Below, in pieces: positions 54,932 through 64,000 of a DNA stretch of 64,000 nt (the first letter of the stretch is position 1; each line of letters opens with the position of its first letter). Position numbers and translations under genes: made by a program. The notes beneath the pieces are model-generated. The model was not told where the DNA came from. It saw only the letters and a program-made list of their open reading frames with translations, and searched no databases. The DNA comes from Rebecca billardiae RCC1528 (taxonomy: Eukaryota > Haptophyta), in NCBI GenBank assembly GCA_965240325.2, contig OZ251224.1, forward strand, positions 3,968,001-4,032,000, written 5' to 3'.

Positions 54932-56800
54932 TCACTGCGCTCGACACCGCTGCGCCGGCGGGGCCGATGCGGGCGCGGCGGCATCCGCACAGCGCGAGCG
55001 CTTGCGCGTCGTGCGCGGGGACGGGCTTCCATCGCGCGCCGCGCCCTCCGCCGCGTCGGTGTCGATGTACAGCCGCGCCGCGGATGCGCCGCGCAGCTTG
55101 CCCAGCAGCGCATTCGTGTCGCGCTGCCACGACTGCAGCAGCTCGTGCAGCGTGCTGCGGTACCCGCCGGGCGTGCCCGCCGGGTGCGCGAGACCGAGCG
55201 CGTTGTCGTCGGCCTCGAGCACCAGTCGCCACGCGGCCGAGAGCGAGCGCGAGAGCTGGCGCACCGCGCCCGGGCACGGTCCGAGCCCTGCGTCGCTCAG
55301 CCAGCCGCTGTCCGACAGCCCGAACATCAGCACGCCGAGCAAGTCGCCGAGGGCGTCGCGGACGCGCCCCGCGCGCGCCAACTCGAGAGCGCTCTCCGCA
55401 GCAGGCAGGAGGTGCCCGCCGAGCAGCTGCGCGCCGAGGCCGTCGCGGCCGAATTCGGCGGGCCAGCTGTGTACCAGCAGCGCCATCTGCCGGAACAGCT
55501 CGAGCGCGCGCTCGCCCACGTCCACGGGCACGATCAGGTGCTCGCGCGCGAGCACGGTCCCGCGGCAGATCGCCTCTGGCGGCTCCGTCGGGTCGTACGC
55601 CTGCTCGAGCATGAGGAGGTGCGCGCCTTCGCTCTCGAGCCCCTCCATGACCGCGTCGAGCGCGCGCTCGGACGTGTTCGGGCAGCCACCCGGCGCAGGC
55701 CCGCCCAGGAAGTCGCCGCCGACGCCGCGCGCTGTGCTCGCCGTCGCACAGAACGCCAGGTCGTCGTGCTCGTCGTCGTCGTCGTCGTCATCCTCGCCGT
55801 CTTTGTTGCCCGCGTCCGCGGCGCCGGCCGCGCCGTGCTCGAGCGCCGAGCGGACGAGTGCCGCGGCCACCGCGGCGTCCGCGGCGTGAGCCGGCGTCAA
55901 CGGCGCGGCCTCAGTCGGCTCGCCATCCGCGCCGTCCGCGCTGTCCCCTGTGCTGTCGTCGCACGCCAGATCCATTGCCGCCGCCGGCGCGGCCGCGTCT
56001 GGCTCCGTCGAGTGCAACGAGCGCGCGCGGCTCGACGCGGACTTGGCGTCGTCGTCGTCGTGTCCGCTCGCCTCGGCGGTGCAATCAGGCCGAGAGTGTG
56101 TGCCACATGGCTCGCCTGCGCCCGGTGGCGCGCTCGCGCCGCTCGTGAGCAGCGACTTGCAGACCGCATCGAGCAGCGTCGCAAACAGCGCGCGCCTCCG
56201 GCGTGGCGGATCGAGCGGGAGGAGGAAGCCCAGGGGCGACCCGCGCTTGAACGCGTGCGCGATCTCGGCGTCGAGTGACCCATCCGAGATGTGCGAGTAG
56301 TGCTCGAACATGCGCCTCTCCCAGCTGGCTGGTGAAGCGCACGCGACGAGCGGCCGGGCAGTCGCGAAGAAGTCGCAATCGTCCGAGAGGAGGTCGGACG
56401 CGGCGAGCAGCCGGCGAGCGACGGAGAAGTTGGTGAGGCCGACCAGGTAGCCCACGAGGGCGTGGTCGGGCACTCGGAGCGTGCCAGCGCGAGGGTCTCC
56501 GCCCCCTTTGGGCGGCGGACGCCCGTGAATGTGTTGGTGCATCATGTCTCCCACGGGGTGTTGGTGGGTGTTGGATCTGGAAGCGGGAGGGTGCTTCACG
56601 AACGTCGAGCCGCGGTTGGCGGCAGATCGTGATGAGGCGGAGCGTGCACGCAAAGATGCCGTATGGGTTCGATTGTTTTGGTTCGGCTCACCAATGACCT
56701 TTCCCAGCAAATCGAGCAACTCATCACAGTTACGGGAATCGCCCGCGTCGAGCGGGTTCGGCGGGAAGGACCAACTTCCTTTTACACCTATACCCGACAT
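54932..56800 (-). CDS. Unknown 622-residue acidic protein
   Basis: An uninterrupted ATG-started frame of 622 codons. It opens with MSGIGVKGSWSFPPN. Residues ~110-230 look folded (HALVGYLVGLTNFSVARRLL, CDFFATARPLV, IAHAFKRGSPLGFLLPLDP). An Asp/Glu run lies near residue 340 (EDDDDDDDEHDD). A second helical part (~390-560) includes ALELFRQMALLVHSW and ALGDLLGVLMFGLSDSG, and the C-terminus is a basic nuclear-localisation-like KRSRCAD. I do not recognise the family; no enzyme motif is seen. The acidic run and basic tail hint at a nuclear protein (inference). The frame remains in use over the length with normal residue mix, so it is probably real. Confidence 0.6.
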   Translation of the reverse strand: MSGIGVKGSWSFPPNPLDAGDSRNCDELLDLLGKVIGEPNQNNRTHTASLRARSASSRSAANRGSTFVKHPPASRSNTHQHPVGDMMHQHIHGRPPPKGGGDPRAGTLRVPDHALVGYLVGLTNFSVARRLLAASDLLSDDCDFFATARPLVACASPASWERRMFEHYSHISDGSLDAEIAHAFKRGSPLGFLLPLDPPRRRRALFATLLDAVCKSLLTSGASAPPGAGEPCGTHSRPDCTAEASGHDDDDAKSASSRARSLHSTEPDAAAPAAAMDLACDDSTGDSADGADGEPTEAAPLTPAHAADAAVAAALVRSALEHGAAGAADAGNKDGEDDDDDDDEHDDLAFCATASTARGVGGDFLGGPAPGGCPNTSERALDAVMEGLESEGAHLLMLEQAYDPTEPPEAICRGTVLAREHLIVPVDVGERALELFRQMALLVHSWPAEFGRDGLGAQLLGGHLLPAAESALELARAGRVRDALGDLLGVLMFGLSDSGWLSDAGLGPCPGAVRQLSRSLSAAWRLVLEADDNALGLAHPAGTPGGYRSTLHELLQSWQRDTNALLGKLRGASAARLYIDTDAAEGAARDGSPSPRTTRKRSRCADAAAPASAPPAQRCRAQ

Positions 56801-58484
56801 TTTGCGAAGCTGCTAATGCGAACCGACACCAACATGAGCGGAGAAGCTGTAATCACCGCGTAATCAGACGTTTGCTAGGCTTGCGCACACCCCAAGCAAT
56901 CCGAAATATACCTTTTTGAAGGGGTTCAAAAGTTCACCCCGCCGTGTCCATAATTATAGTCATCACCAGGCCGGCCTCCTCCTCCTCATCCCGGTTCCGA
57001 GATGATTATCGCGGCAAGCGGTGTTGACGCAACGGCATCAAAGCAAACGCCGGAAACGCAACATGAGCACCGCAATTGGCCGATATTCATCGGCGGGGGT
57101 CATCAATTCATTGCTCGGGTAGACTAGGGCAGGCGTCCGACAAAAACGGAGGTCCCAAGCATAGCTTTTTCAGATGATGATAGCCACGCAGATGAGGGAA
57201 TCCCCATCGCCCTGCACACTTGAGTAGTTGCGTCCGCTTGGTTTGATGCACTCCTCAACTTTGCAGGTCGGCGACACCCCACCCTGGCGCGCTCCAGCCA
57301 TCGCGGGTGCGGCTTGTAATGATGAGCTACCCATCCGAAGATAGAAAAAACAACGCTCGTATGATGTGATACGCCACAAAGGTACCGAAGCAATCAGAAG
57401 GCGTACTAACTGTACCACCAGCCCGGGCGGTTGATGGTCAGATGAGCACCCGCCGCTTGGGAAACTATGGCGAATCTGATGAATAAAACGTTTGCTTACT
57501 TGTCAATTACTGACCGGGTATTTTGCCACGTCGGTTCAATAATCCAGGCGTCTACTTCTCGGATGATCGTAATCACACAGTTACGGGGGTCGGGGGGTGA
57601 GGCACCCGTCCGTGCGTCAGCCGCTGCCTCGGATTGCACACCGCCGTGTGACGCAAGCGCAAACCCGGGCGGCTAACGAGTGAGCCTCTACTCAGTGACC
57701 CACGCTAATCAGGGACGGGGCAGCGCCGTCCGCCCATTCTTTTGCCAACTAGTTTGGGCTGCGCGGGGGGTCAGTCGTAACCGCGGAAGCCCACTCCGTA
57801 CTTCAGATGGGCACTGGCCGCTCGCCGGCGTGCGAGAGGCAACGGGCTGCCCCTCGAGCGATGACAGGAAGTATGGCACGGAGGAGTACTTGTTAAGCCG
57901 AATCTGGCTCTTCCCACGATGGACTGGTAGTCTGACTCTTCCCACGATGGACTGGTAGACCGTCGCGGAGTGTGTCTCACAGTACGGTGCCTGCGTGCAA
58001 CTCACCGCAGGCGCTGCGACGCGGCAAGTGAGCCCAGGCAATGCTCATGGCCATGTGATGCACACCACATTTGAACGTATCAACCATCACTCCGGGGCTG
58101 TGGTGACGATTGGTCATCTCGAGCCTGCTTGAATTGAAGTCTGGCTCCGTCGAAGCGGAAGCGGCCGAACCTAGCAGCGCTGCCTGTAGCCGCGACCGAT
58201 GCAGCGGCAGACACGCTGCGCGGCTCAGCTCCGGATGACGCGTGGCTGGCGCGGGAGGACGCACACGCAGTCCCCTGTGTGCAGCACAGACGATGCCTTG
58301 TCGAGTGCGAAGCGTTGCACATTGCTACCGAGTCAACAGTGACGCCACCATGCGATCGGCAACTCGGGCAGTCGGCATGCTGATTCCTTTGTGATTGACG
58401 ACGACGAAACTGCGAAAGCCGAAAGTCAATGGCCAAGTCAATGCGGACGAGTCATTCGATCATCAATCTCGGCGGCGGGCCACG
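56801..58484. other. Intergenic, one short tandem repeat
   Basis: A 29-bp unit (CTTCCCACGATGGACTGGTA) is repeated at about 57910-57960. Otherwise AT-mixed sequence without repeats or credible genes. The end carries the MFS 5' region. Confidence 0.55.
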
Positions 58485-60095
58485 ATGGCGGACCAGAGCA
58501 CCGACCAGGAGCCGGTCAGGAGCACCATGGCGGCGCGAAGAGCCGCGGTGCTCCCGGCTCTGGTCGGGGCCGTCATCGCGTGCTCAGCGCCGCTCCAGCA
58601 GATCATTCTGCCGGCTCACATCCTGGAGCTCTCGTGTGCCACGGGCTCTGCGCCGTGCGGCACAGCCGCTGCGAGCGAGGAGGCGGCGTTCTGGCTCGAG
58701 GGCTCGAGGTCATTTGTGAATGTGTGCGCGCTGCTCACACTGCCTGCGCTCACCCTCGCGGCGGACCGCTGGGGGCGCAAGCCCGTCCTCTGCCTGTGCG
58801 TGTGCTCCATGGCACTCGACGCACTTGCGTGCGCGCTCGCGCCCACGCTCGCGCTCATGCTGGCGCTGCACTCAGCGAGCGGGCTGCTCGGCTCTGTCTG
58901 GCTGTTCCTCGCGGCCGCGTGTGCGAGCCGCGCCGACCTGACGAGTGCCGAGGGCAGCGACCGGAGCGGGGCGTTCGCACTGATCGAGGCGGCCGTGATG
59001 AGTGCGCTCGTGGTCGGGCCGTTTGCATGGGGCGCGTTCGCGCAGGCGCTCGGCAACCGCGCAGCCATGCTTGCGATGAGCTGCGCGCTGCTGCTGCTGC
59101 TGCTGCTGATGGCGGCACTGCTGCCTGAGACGCTCGCGCCCGAGCTGCGCGCCGCGCGCCTCGGCAGCGCGCGCGCCTTGCTCGCCGCCGCGCATCCACT
59201 CGCACCGCTCGGCTATCTGCGCGGCGCCCGCCACGCGGGCATGCCCGGGGCGGCGGCCGGCGGGCGTGCTTGCTCGGGCGTCCTCCTGGTCGCCTGCATG
59301 ATGGCGGCGTGCTGGGGTGCGATGCGCGCGACCGAGTACCTCTACGTGCCGTTCGCTGCGACCGAGTTTGGGTGGAGCGACGCGCGGCTCGGTGCGTACT
59401 CGACAGTGCTGTCGTGCGCGATGGTCGCCTCGAACCTACTCGTGTCGCTCACGTCGTCGCGCGCGGGCGCGCGCGACGCACGCGCCGAAGCGCACGCAAT
59501 CACGCGCAGCTCGGCGCTCTCTGCTGCGTGCGCGTGCGCGCTGTGGGCATGCCTCAGCGCACTGCGCGCCGAGCGTGCTCGATGGGCGCAGCCGCTCTTC
59601 TGGGTCGGCGCGCTGCCGTACGGTCTCGCCATGTGCATCAGCCCCGTGCTGCGCGCGCGCCTCTCTGCGCTGGTCCCAGCAGCCGAGCAGGCGCGCGCGC
59701 TCGGCTGCGCGGCGGCGGTCGAGACCGTCGCGGCCGTGTGCGCACCGCTCGCCGTCGGCGCGCTGCTCGAAGCATGCGAGCGCATCGGCCTGCCCTCACT
59801 GGGATACGTGCCCTCCGCGCTCCTCTTCCTGGCAATCGCACCACTCAGCGCGCAGCTCGAGCACACCGCCGGGGCCTGGCGGCCACACGCGCTCGCTGAG
59901 CCCCTCATTGCGGCAGTGGCCGCGGCCGAAGCGGCGGGCCACGCGCTGCCTCCAGCTGACTCGGATGGCGGCGCTGCTGACAACGTGGAGGACCCGAGAG
60001 GCGATTGCCTCCGCGTGCCCGCATCCGACGACGCGGATGTGTCTCGCGACGAGATGACGACTGCGCCTGCTGAGTGCACTGCTCCTGATTCCTGA
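58485..60095 (+). CDS. Major facilitator superfamily transporter
   Basis: 536 residues from the ATG at 58485 (upstream frame has only a TTG). Twelve hydrophobic spans; MFS motif A appears after span 2 as AADRWGRKP (residues 92-100). The extracellular loop after span 1 carries two or three Cys (LSCATGSAPCGT), as in SLC46/PCFT-like members, and the overall order (first six spans, long mid loop ~250-270, next six) is typical. The C-terminal ~60 residues are acidic and cytosolic. The substrate cannot be told: SLC46 members carry folate or related compounds, but the similarity is weak. Very high Ala/Leu GC-rich coding. Convergent with the SKICH-like gene. Family firm. Confidence 0.85.
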   Translation: MADQSTDQEPVRSTMAARRAAVLPALVGAVIACSAPLQQIILPAHILELSCATGSAPCGTAAASEEAAFWLEGSRSFVNVCALLTLPALTLAADRWGRKPVLCLCVCSMALDALACALAPTLALMLALHSASGLLGSVWLFLAAACASRADLTSAEGSDRSGAFALIEAAVMSALVVGPFAWGAFAQALGNRAAMLAMSCALLLLLLLMAALLPETLAPELRAARLGSARALLAAAHPLAPLGYLRGARHAGMPGAAAGGRACSGVLLVACMMAACWGAMRATEYLYVPFAATEFGWSDARLGAYSTVLSCAMVASNLLVSLTSSRAGARDARAEAHAITRSSALSAACACALWACLSALRAERARWAQPLFWVGALPYGLAMCISPVLRARLSALVPAAEQARALGCAAAVETVAAVCAPLAVGALLEACERIGLPSLGYVPSALLFLAIAPLSAQLEHTAGAWRPHALAEPLIAAVAAAEAAGHALPPADSDGGAADNVEDPRGDCLRVPASDDADVSRDEMTTAPAECTAPDS

Positions 60096-60334
60096 ATATT
60101 CTTTATGATAATATATATAGAGAGGCTAGCTGCCTAGCTCATAAGTAGTCATGTACCGGCCCGCCATACAGTACGCATCGCTGCAGGCCGTGCACCGGGC
60201 CGCTCCGGGCACTCGGGGCTCCGCCTGTTTAGCTGTTGGTGAGTTCACGCCCACGGTCCTACCGGTTGCAATATAGGACCCGCGTCGCTCACTCGATACA
60301 GCGCTATATGTGATACCGTCTGCTCTTGCGGCGC
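60096..60334. other. Short convergent spacer
   Basis: 239 bp between the MFS stop and the SKICH-like stop; nothing recognised. Confidence 0.6.
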
Positions 60335-60940
60335 TCATAACGGCATGAGTGGACTGGCAGGCTGCCCGGCAGCAGGCTCCTCACGTCCGCAGTCCGGGCC
60401 GGTTGCCGACTGCGGAAGGCCCGATGCCGGTGGCCGCGGCTGGCTGGCGTTCATTCCCGCGGCACCATCCGACACGCCCCCTAACCAATCGTCGATCTGC
60501 TGCCGCATCTCGTCTTCGACAAGCAGCGCGCTCTCCACGCTTTCAAAGGGCTCTGGCGCAGGGTTGAGCTCAGGGACGCCGCCAGCAGCCAGGCACAGAG
60601 GCGGCGTGCGGGCGAGACATCGCCAGCCAAGGTCACAGATGGAGTCAAGTAGTAGCACGAAGGTGAAGCGCCCGGAGTATCTCGCCAGGTCTCTCGCCGA
60701 AAACGTCACATGGCCGTTCGGCTTGTTGCGCGTGATCTTTTTGAAGGCCAACCGTTTCCGCGTCATGACGCTGTCCCCAACGCCGATCGGCACACCTGCC
60801 GCGCCACAGTCCGCATACAGCGCGATGCAGGCGTTCCAGTCACCCAAGTTCCCTTCTGGATAGCGGTACTCCACGTGCACACCACGAGCGTTCGACCCCT
60901 GCAAAGAGGCAACCAGCGTCGCCTCTGGGACGGCCGCCAT
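60335..60940 (-). CDS. SKICH-like domain protein
   Basis: 201 residues from the ATG at 60940; the frame is open for 42 more codons, but those lie in the hAT-type element. Residues ~10-110 resemble a SKICH/CALCOCO-type immunoglobulin-like fold: VHVEYRYPEGNLGDWNACIALYADC, KITRNKPNGHVTFSARDLARY and SGRFTFVLLLDS, with the DW and final strand in the expected places. SKICH domains bind membranes or partners in phosphoinositide phosphatases and autophagy receptors. The C-terminal ~90 residues are Pro/Ser-rich without a partner domain. The mobile element ends 42 bp before the ATG, so it likely supplies or disrupts the promoter. Domain call moderate. Confidence 0.5.
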   Translation of the reverse strand: MAAVPEATLVASLQGSNARGVHVEYRYPEGNLGDWNACIALYADCGAAGVPIGVGDSVMTRKRLAFKKITRNKPNGHVTFSARDLARYSGRFTFVLLLDSICDLGWRCLARTPPLCLAAGGVPELNPAPEPFESVESALLVEDEMRQQIDDWLGGVSDGAAGMNASQPRPPASGLPQSATGPDCGREEPAAGQPASPLMPL

Positions 60941-60981
60941 CGTCGTCAGGGCCGTGGCGGTGGCTTGGTGAGCGATTTTTA

Positions 60982-61416
60982 CAGGGCTCAAAGATCCGGT
61001 GCTCGGTACGCGTACCGGTGCACCGGCGCCGCAGGCGCCGGTGTACCGGTACACCGGTGCGCGCACCGCGGGGGGGTCCGGGGGGGTGTCCCCCCCGGGG
61101 CCCCGCCGGCCCGAGGCGACGAAAATTTTTGGGCCTATTTACTGATAGAAACAGCCCAATTATTGGACGAAATCGGCCGGCGTCCCTTCCCTGAGTGCGG
61201 CACGCGGCCTGAGAGTGCCAGCAGTGACTCCGACCTCGGACACTGACAAGTGCCGGCTCCGCGTAGTCCGTACTCGCGGGTGCTGTGGTCCGGGCGCATA
61301 CGACCCCTCCCGGACTCTCACCGGTGCGCGGCAGTTTGTGGCGGTGCATACCGGTACGCACCGGTACGCACCGGTACGGTATTTACCGGTGTCCGGTGTA
61401 CCGTCTTGGAGCCCTG
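60982..61416. mobile_element. hAT-type non-autonomous element (435 bp)
   Basis: Ends are CAGGGCTC and GAGCCCTG, extended by similar inner words (AAAGAtccGGT / GTACCGTCTT). The 8-bp direct repeat GATTTTTA abuts both ends (60974-60981 and 61417-61424). This length and the CAGGG ends are standard for hAT transposons. The interior is packed with ACCGGT palindromes (ACCGGTACGC repeats near 61355-61380) and a G/C run at 61070-61102. No transposase. Confidence 0.9.
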
Positions 61417-61509
61417 GATTTTTATTAAAGCGATTTTTTAGGCCTCGCAGGCGACGGCTCGGTGCCTCGGAACGAATCTTCGGTCTTCCGACAGCGCTAC
61501 AGCCTGCTA

Positions 61510-61678
61510 CAGTTTACTAAGAATAAGAGACGCAGTACCACCGGCGACGGCTTCCGATCATGGGCGGTGACAGTTGGCGGGCGTCGATCTCGCCTGCCTG
61601 AGCTGTGTGCGTCTCCTATTTTTAGTAAACTGTACTCGCCTGCCTGAGCTGTGTGCGTCTCTTATTCTTAGTAAACTG
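61510..61678. mobile_element. TA-flanked MITE with tandem 3' end
   Basis: Left end CAGTTTACTAAGAATAAGAG (61510) matches the complement of the right end CTTAGTAAACTG. TA lies at 61508-61509, 61633-61634 and 61679-61680. The last 46 bp (61587-61632) are repeated directly at 61633-61678, each ending CTG-TA. A Tc1/mariner-type relation is inferred from the TA flank. Related fragment at 41987-42078. Confidence 0.75.
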
Positions 61679-61680
61679 TA

Positions 61681-62504
61681 CTCTAATGCTGCTTTGAAGC
61701 GGCCTATATTGAATCGGTGATGCAATTCTGCTGCTGGCTGGACCATTTCATATAATAATTCATTTCCGGCGTTATCACTATCCGGACTCAGTTCTGAGTT
61801 CACACTGTCGCTCTAAGTCAGACTAAGTCGGACAAAGTAAGTGTCAAAGACTGAAAGACTACGGTGCCAATAACTGAAATCTGAATCAGTCTCAGAGTCA
61901 GACCAGTTCGCGGACTGGACTTAGCTAAGCGTACGGAGTAAGTTATAATAGACGTACTAAATTAGCGCGGTATTATTAACACTGAGAGCCCTTACGGGGA
62001 TGAGAGCGGTGCCCGTATAATCATGACCGCTCCTCGGCCCGGCGAATCGGGTTATCGGCAGGGCCGCCTGTCACTGCGTCATCTGGAATGTCAGAACTCA
62101 GATCGGCTCACGGCCCGCGACTCGCGGGTACCCGATTACCGGAGTTACTACGTTACCGTCGCGCCCGTGCGGCATACCGGGGCTGGCGCGCGGAGCGGCC
62201 GAGCGGGGCGCAGCGCCAGCCTGCGTCTTCACCGCAAAAGAGTGAAAAGTCGGGAGGCAGGCCGGCAGGTAAGCAGGGTTTAGGATCATAGCAATGGGAT
62301 CCAGTCGCGTATACATGATGCCGCTGAGCTTGCTGCGCGATCTGGCCGGAGGCCGAGCCTTGAAGATCATGCTCGCCACGAGTTGGCGGGCTCATGATTC
62401 ACCTACTTGCAGTCGCCAATCAAGCGGGGCAGCGGGCGCGGTACGCCGTACCGGCGCTCCGTCGAAGAGTGTGTAGCGTGCGCGGCGCCTGGCGCGGGTG
62501 GCAC
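61681..62504. other. Intergenic, no gene seen
   Basis: Downstream of the FKBP12 gene (minus). Short ORFs have no motifs. 61800-62010 is AT-richer without repeats. Confidence 0.55.
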
Positions 62505-62834
62505 CTAGTTGATCGCAAGGAGCTGCACCTCAAACCTGAGCGCCGCGTTGGGCGGGATGACGCCGCCCGCGCCCTGCGCGCCGTAGCCGTAGTCAGGCGT
62601 CATCTCGAGGATGGCCTTCTCACCGAGGCTCATCTTCATCACGCCCTCGTCCCAGCCCTTGATGACCTGGCCCTGGCCGATGACGAACTGGAACGGGCGG
62701 CCGCGCTTGTGGCTTGAGTCGAACTCCTGGCCACCGTCGACGAGGGTGCCGCGGTAGTGCATCTGCAAGCGGTCGCCAGCCTTGGGGTAGGTTTTGCCAT
62801 CTCCCGCCTCAGTCGTCTGCACGCTGACACCCAT
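62505..62834 (-). CDS. FKBP12-type peptidyl-prolyl isomerase
   Basis: 109 residues, the usual FKBP12 size (107-108), from the ATG at 62834. The active-site set is complete: HYRGTL (Tyr26), EFDSSHKRG (Asp37), PFQFVIG (Phe46), [10 protein letters not shown] (Val55-Ile56, Trp59), PDYGYG (Tyr82) and LRFEVQLL (Phe99). It catalyses cis-trans isomerisation of prolines in the cytosol and would bind FK506 or rapamycin. The open upstream frame (48 Pro/Ala-rich codons) lacks an ATG and is taken as 5' leader. Divergent from the ZSWIM2-like gene with 334 bp between ATGs. No intron. Very confident. Confidence 0.96.
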   Translation of the reverse strand: MGVSVQTTEAGDGKTYPKAGDRLQMHYRGTLVDGGQEFDSSHKRGRPFQFVIGQGQVIKGWDEGVMKMSLGEKAILEMTPDYGYGAQGAGGVIPPNAALRFEVQLLAIN

Positions 62835-63168
62835 GGCGGCTGATGGCGAGGGGGGGCTGCGCCGTGCGGGTGGGGCCGGGATGGAGGGCGGATGCGTGCG
62901 CGTGGGCGCGCGCGACCGCTGGCGCGCAGGAGGAGGCAACGACGGCGCGGCGGGAGACGAAAGCGCGGCGGCGCGCACGTCTATCCCCGAAACTCTGCAG
63001 TCTTCACGACGGCCGGCGGCATAATATCCGGGTGGATCGATCGGCGAGTCCGGTTTCGAGTCGTTGCAAGTTGTAACTGTCCGAGTTCAGACTTCAGATC
63101 GGAGTCCGGCCTTTCCGTCTTCAAACCAACCTCAGTGGTGGCGGTTGCGCGAGGGAAGGCGCCAAGGC
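62835..63168. other. Divergent promoter region FKBP12 / ZSWIM2-like
   Basis: 334 bp between outward-facing ATGs; must hold both promoters. No TATA box or repeat is seen. Confidence 0.5.
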
Positions 63169-64000
63169 ATGGCGCTCGCGCGCGCGACCGTGGACGCGCG
63201 GGCGCGTCAGGTGATGGCCTCGACCTACTTCATCCTGAGCGAGAATGGTCCCCTCTCCTTCACCGTCCGATCCGCGGAGTCTGAGGAGAAACACCGCGTC
63301 TCCATCGGGGAGGCGCACAAGTGCACGTGTCCGACCGCGACGCACGGCCCGTCCGAGCCGTGCGAGCACGTGCTCTTCGTGCTGCTCAAGGTGTTCCGTG
63401 TGCCGGTGCGTGCGACTCGAAGCATGCCGCGTCGTCCATCCGCTGGCTGCGACCCTGCTGCGCTGCGCGCCCACACACACGCTCAGCCCTGCTGACCTGC
63501 GCCCCTTCCCCAACACGGCCGCGACAACAGCCGACAAACCCGGTGTTGCACGCGATGGGGATCCGCGAGGCGCAGCTCGAGGAGGTCATGCGCGGCCGCG
63601 TCAAGCGCGGCGGGCGCTCGCGCGCGCCACGCGCGCACGGCGCGGACGGCGAGGGCGCTCACGGCGCGGCGCCGGCGCACGGCGCGGCGTCGAGCGCTGC
63701 GGACGCACCGCCGCCGGGCGGGGTGACTCGGCGCGTGCCGACGGCGGACGACTCATGCCCGATCTGCATGGAGTCGCTCGACTCGGGCGGCTCGCTCGTG
63801 TGGTGCCGCGAGGGCTGCGGCAACAACGTGCACCGTCACTGCATGCTCGTGTGGTCCAAGCACCGCGCGACGGCCGAGCGCGCGGGCGCGGCCGCGGGCG
63901 GCGGGCTCTCGTGCCCGATGTGCCGCGCGACGTGGGGCGAGATCGGGCTGCCCGAGCGCGACGCGCACCCGAGGCAGACCGCAGCGCAGCGGCGCGAGCA
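63169..64000 (+). CDS. ZSWIM2-like SWIM/RING E3 ubiquitin ligase, 3' partial
   Basis: Exon 1 63169-63405 and exon 2 63531->64000, phase 0, joining FRVP to PTNPVLHAMGI; the 125-nt intron begins GTGCGT. The SWIM zinc finger is at residues ~38-72 (VSIGEAHKCTCP, EPCEHVLFVLLKVFRVP: CxC...CxH). A RING follows: CPICMESLDSGGSLVWCREGCGNNVHRHCMLVW...CPMC. This order, and the words NPVLHAMGI and GCGNNVHRHCM, match ZSWIM2/MEX, a testis and flagellum-linked E3 whose later ZZ and second RING would lie beyond the window. The function is ubiquitin transfer. A Gly/Ala-rich insert lies inside the RING before the last Cys pair. The gene is cut by the window end. Family call strong. Confidence 0.9.

Noticed and set aside
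1-64000. tRNA, rRNA or CRISPR-like features
   Set aside because: No T-arm/A-box pairs, rRNA words or spaced short repeats were found; the only regular repeats are the tandem and mobile elements listed.

Overview
This window is GC-rich nuclear DNA from a protist, most likely a flagellated alga of the haptophyte type (inference). Genes are short and dense with small GT-AG introns. Most donors read GTGCGC or GTGCGT, and introns stay open in several frames, so long ORFs run straight through them. Flagellar genes (DRC3, an IQ-motif protein, a kinesin, a ZSWIM2-like E3) sit beside plastid/mitochondrial and membrane-transport genes. I see no operons, rRNA, tRNA or CRISPR.

Layout. 1-1759: 3' end of an unrecognised three-exon gene (+). 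1966-2405: a MITE. 2756-4921: divergent pair, RsfS/Iojap-like ribosome silencing factor (-) and a double cyclic-nucleotide-binding protein (+). 5006-6939: transposon-like element with perfect 38-bp terminal inverted repeats. 8777-9688: SWSAP1/RecA-like protein with a degenerate Walker A (-). 9899-11008: long inverted-repeat transposon. 11.0-15.5 kb: mostly decayed sequence. 15519-21472: very large proline-rich membrane protein (+). 22354-24763: two PH-like genes (-), one with IQ motifs. 25423-27309: DRC3 (+). 27775-28911: PP2C phosphatase (+). 30231-31469: CPPED1-like phosphoesterase (-). 33.6 kb: 74-bp tandem repeats. 34292-35928: kinesin (-). 36504-41417: four-exon gene fusing a nucleoside-hydrolase-like domain, a multi-pass membrane region and a TIR-like domain (-). 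43.2-44.2 kb: two inverted copies of the first MITE. 45077-46169: second member of the long inverted-repeat transposon family. 46232-47160: psq-HTH/ubiquitin-protease fragment (+). 47974-49242 and 49288-50358: SfsA (-) and SWEET (+), 45 bp apart. 50489-51457: EF-hand-like nuclear-type protein (+). 54932-56800: unknown acidic protein (-). 58485-60095: MFS transporter (+). 60335-60940: SKICH-like protein (-) with a hAT-type MITE just upstream. 62505-62834: FKBP12 (-). 63169-end: ZSWIM2-like E3 ligase, 3' partial (+).

The most unusual protein is the nucleoside-hydrolase/TIR-like membrane fusion; its continuity is supported by matching intron phases at three junctions. The best supported non-gene discoveries are transposon families defined by their own target-site duplications: two 1.1-kb foldback elements with CAAGGGTG ends and 7-bp duplications, a 435-bp hAT-type element with an 8-bp duplication, and TA-flanked MITEs. 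All functions are read from sequence alone; exon limits are hand-derived and unsupported by transcripts.
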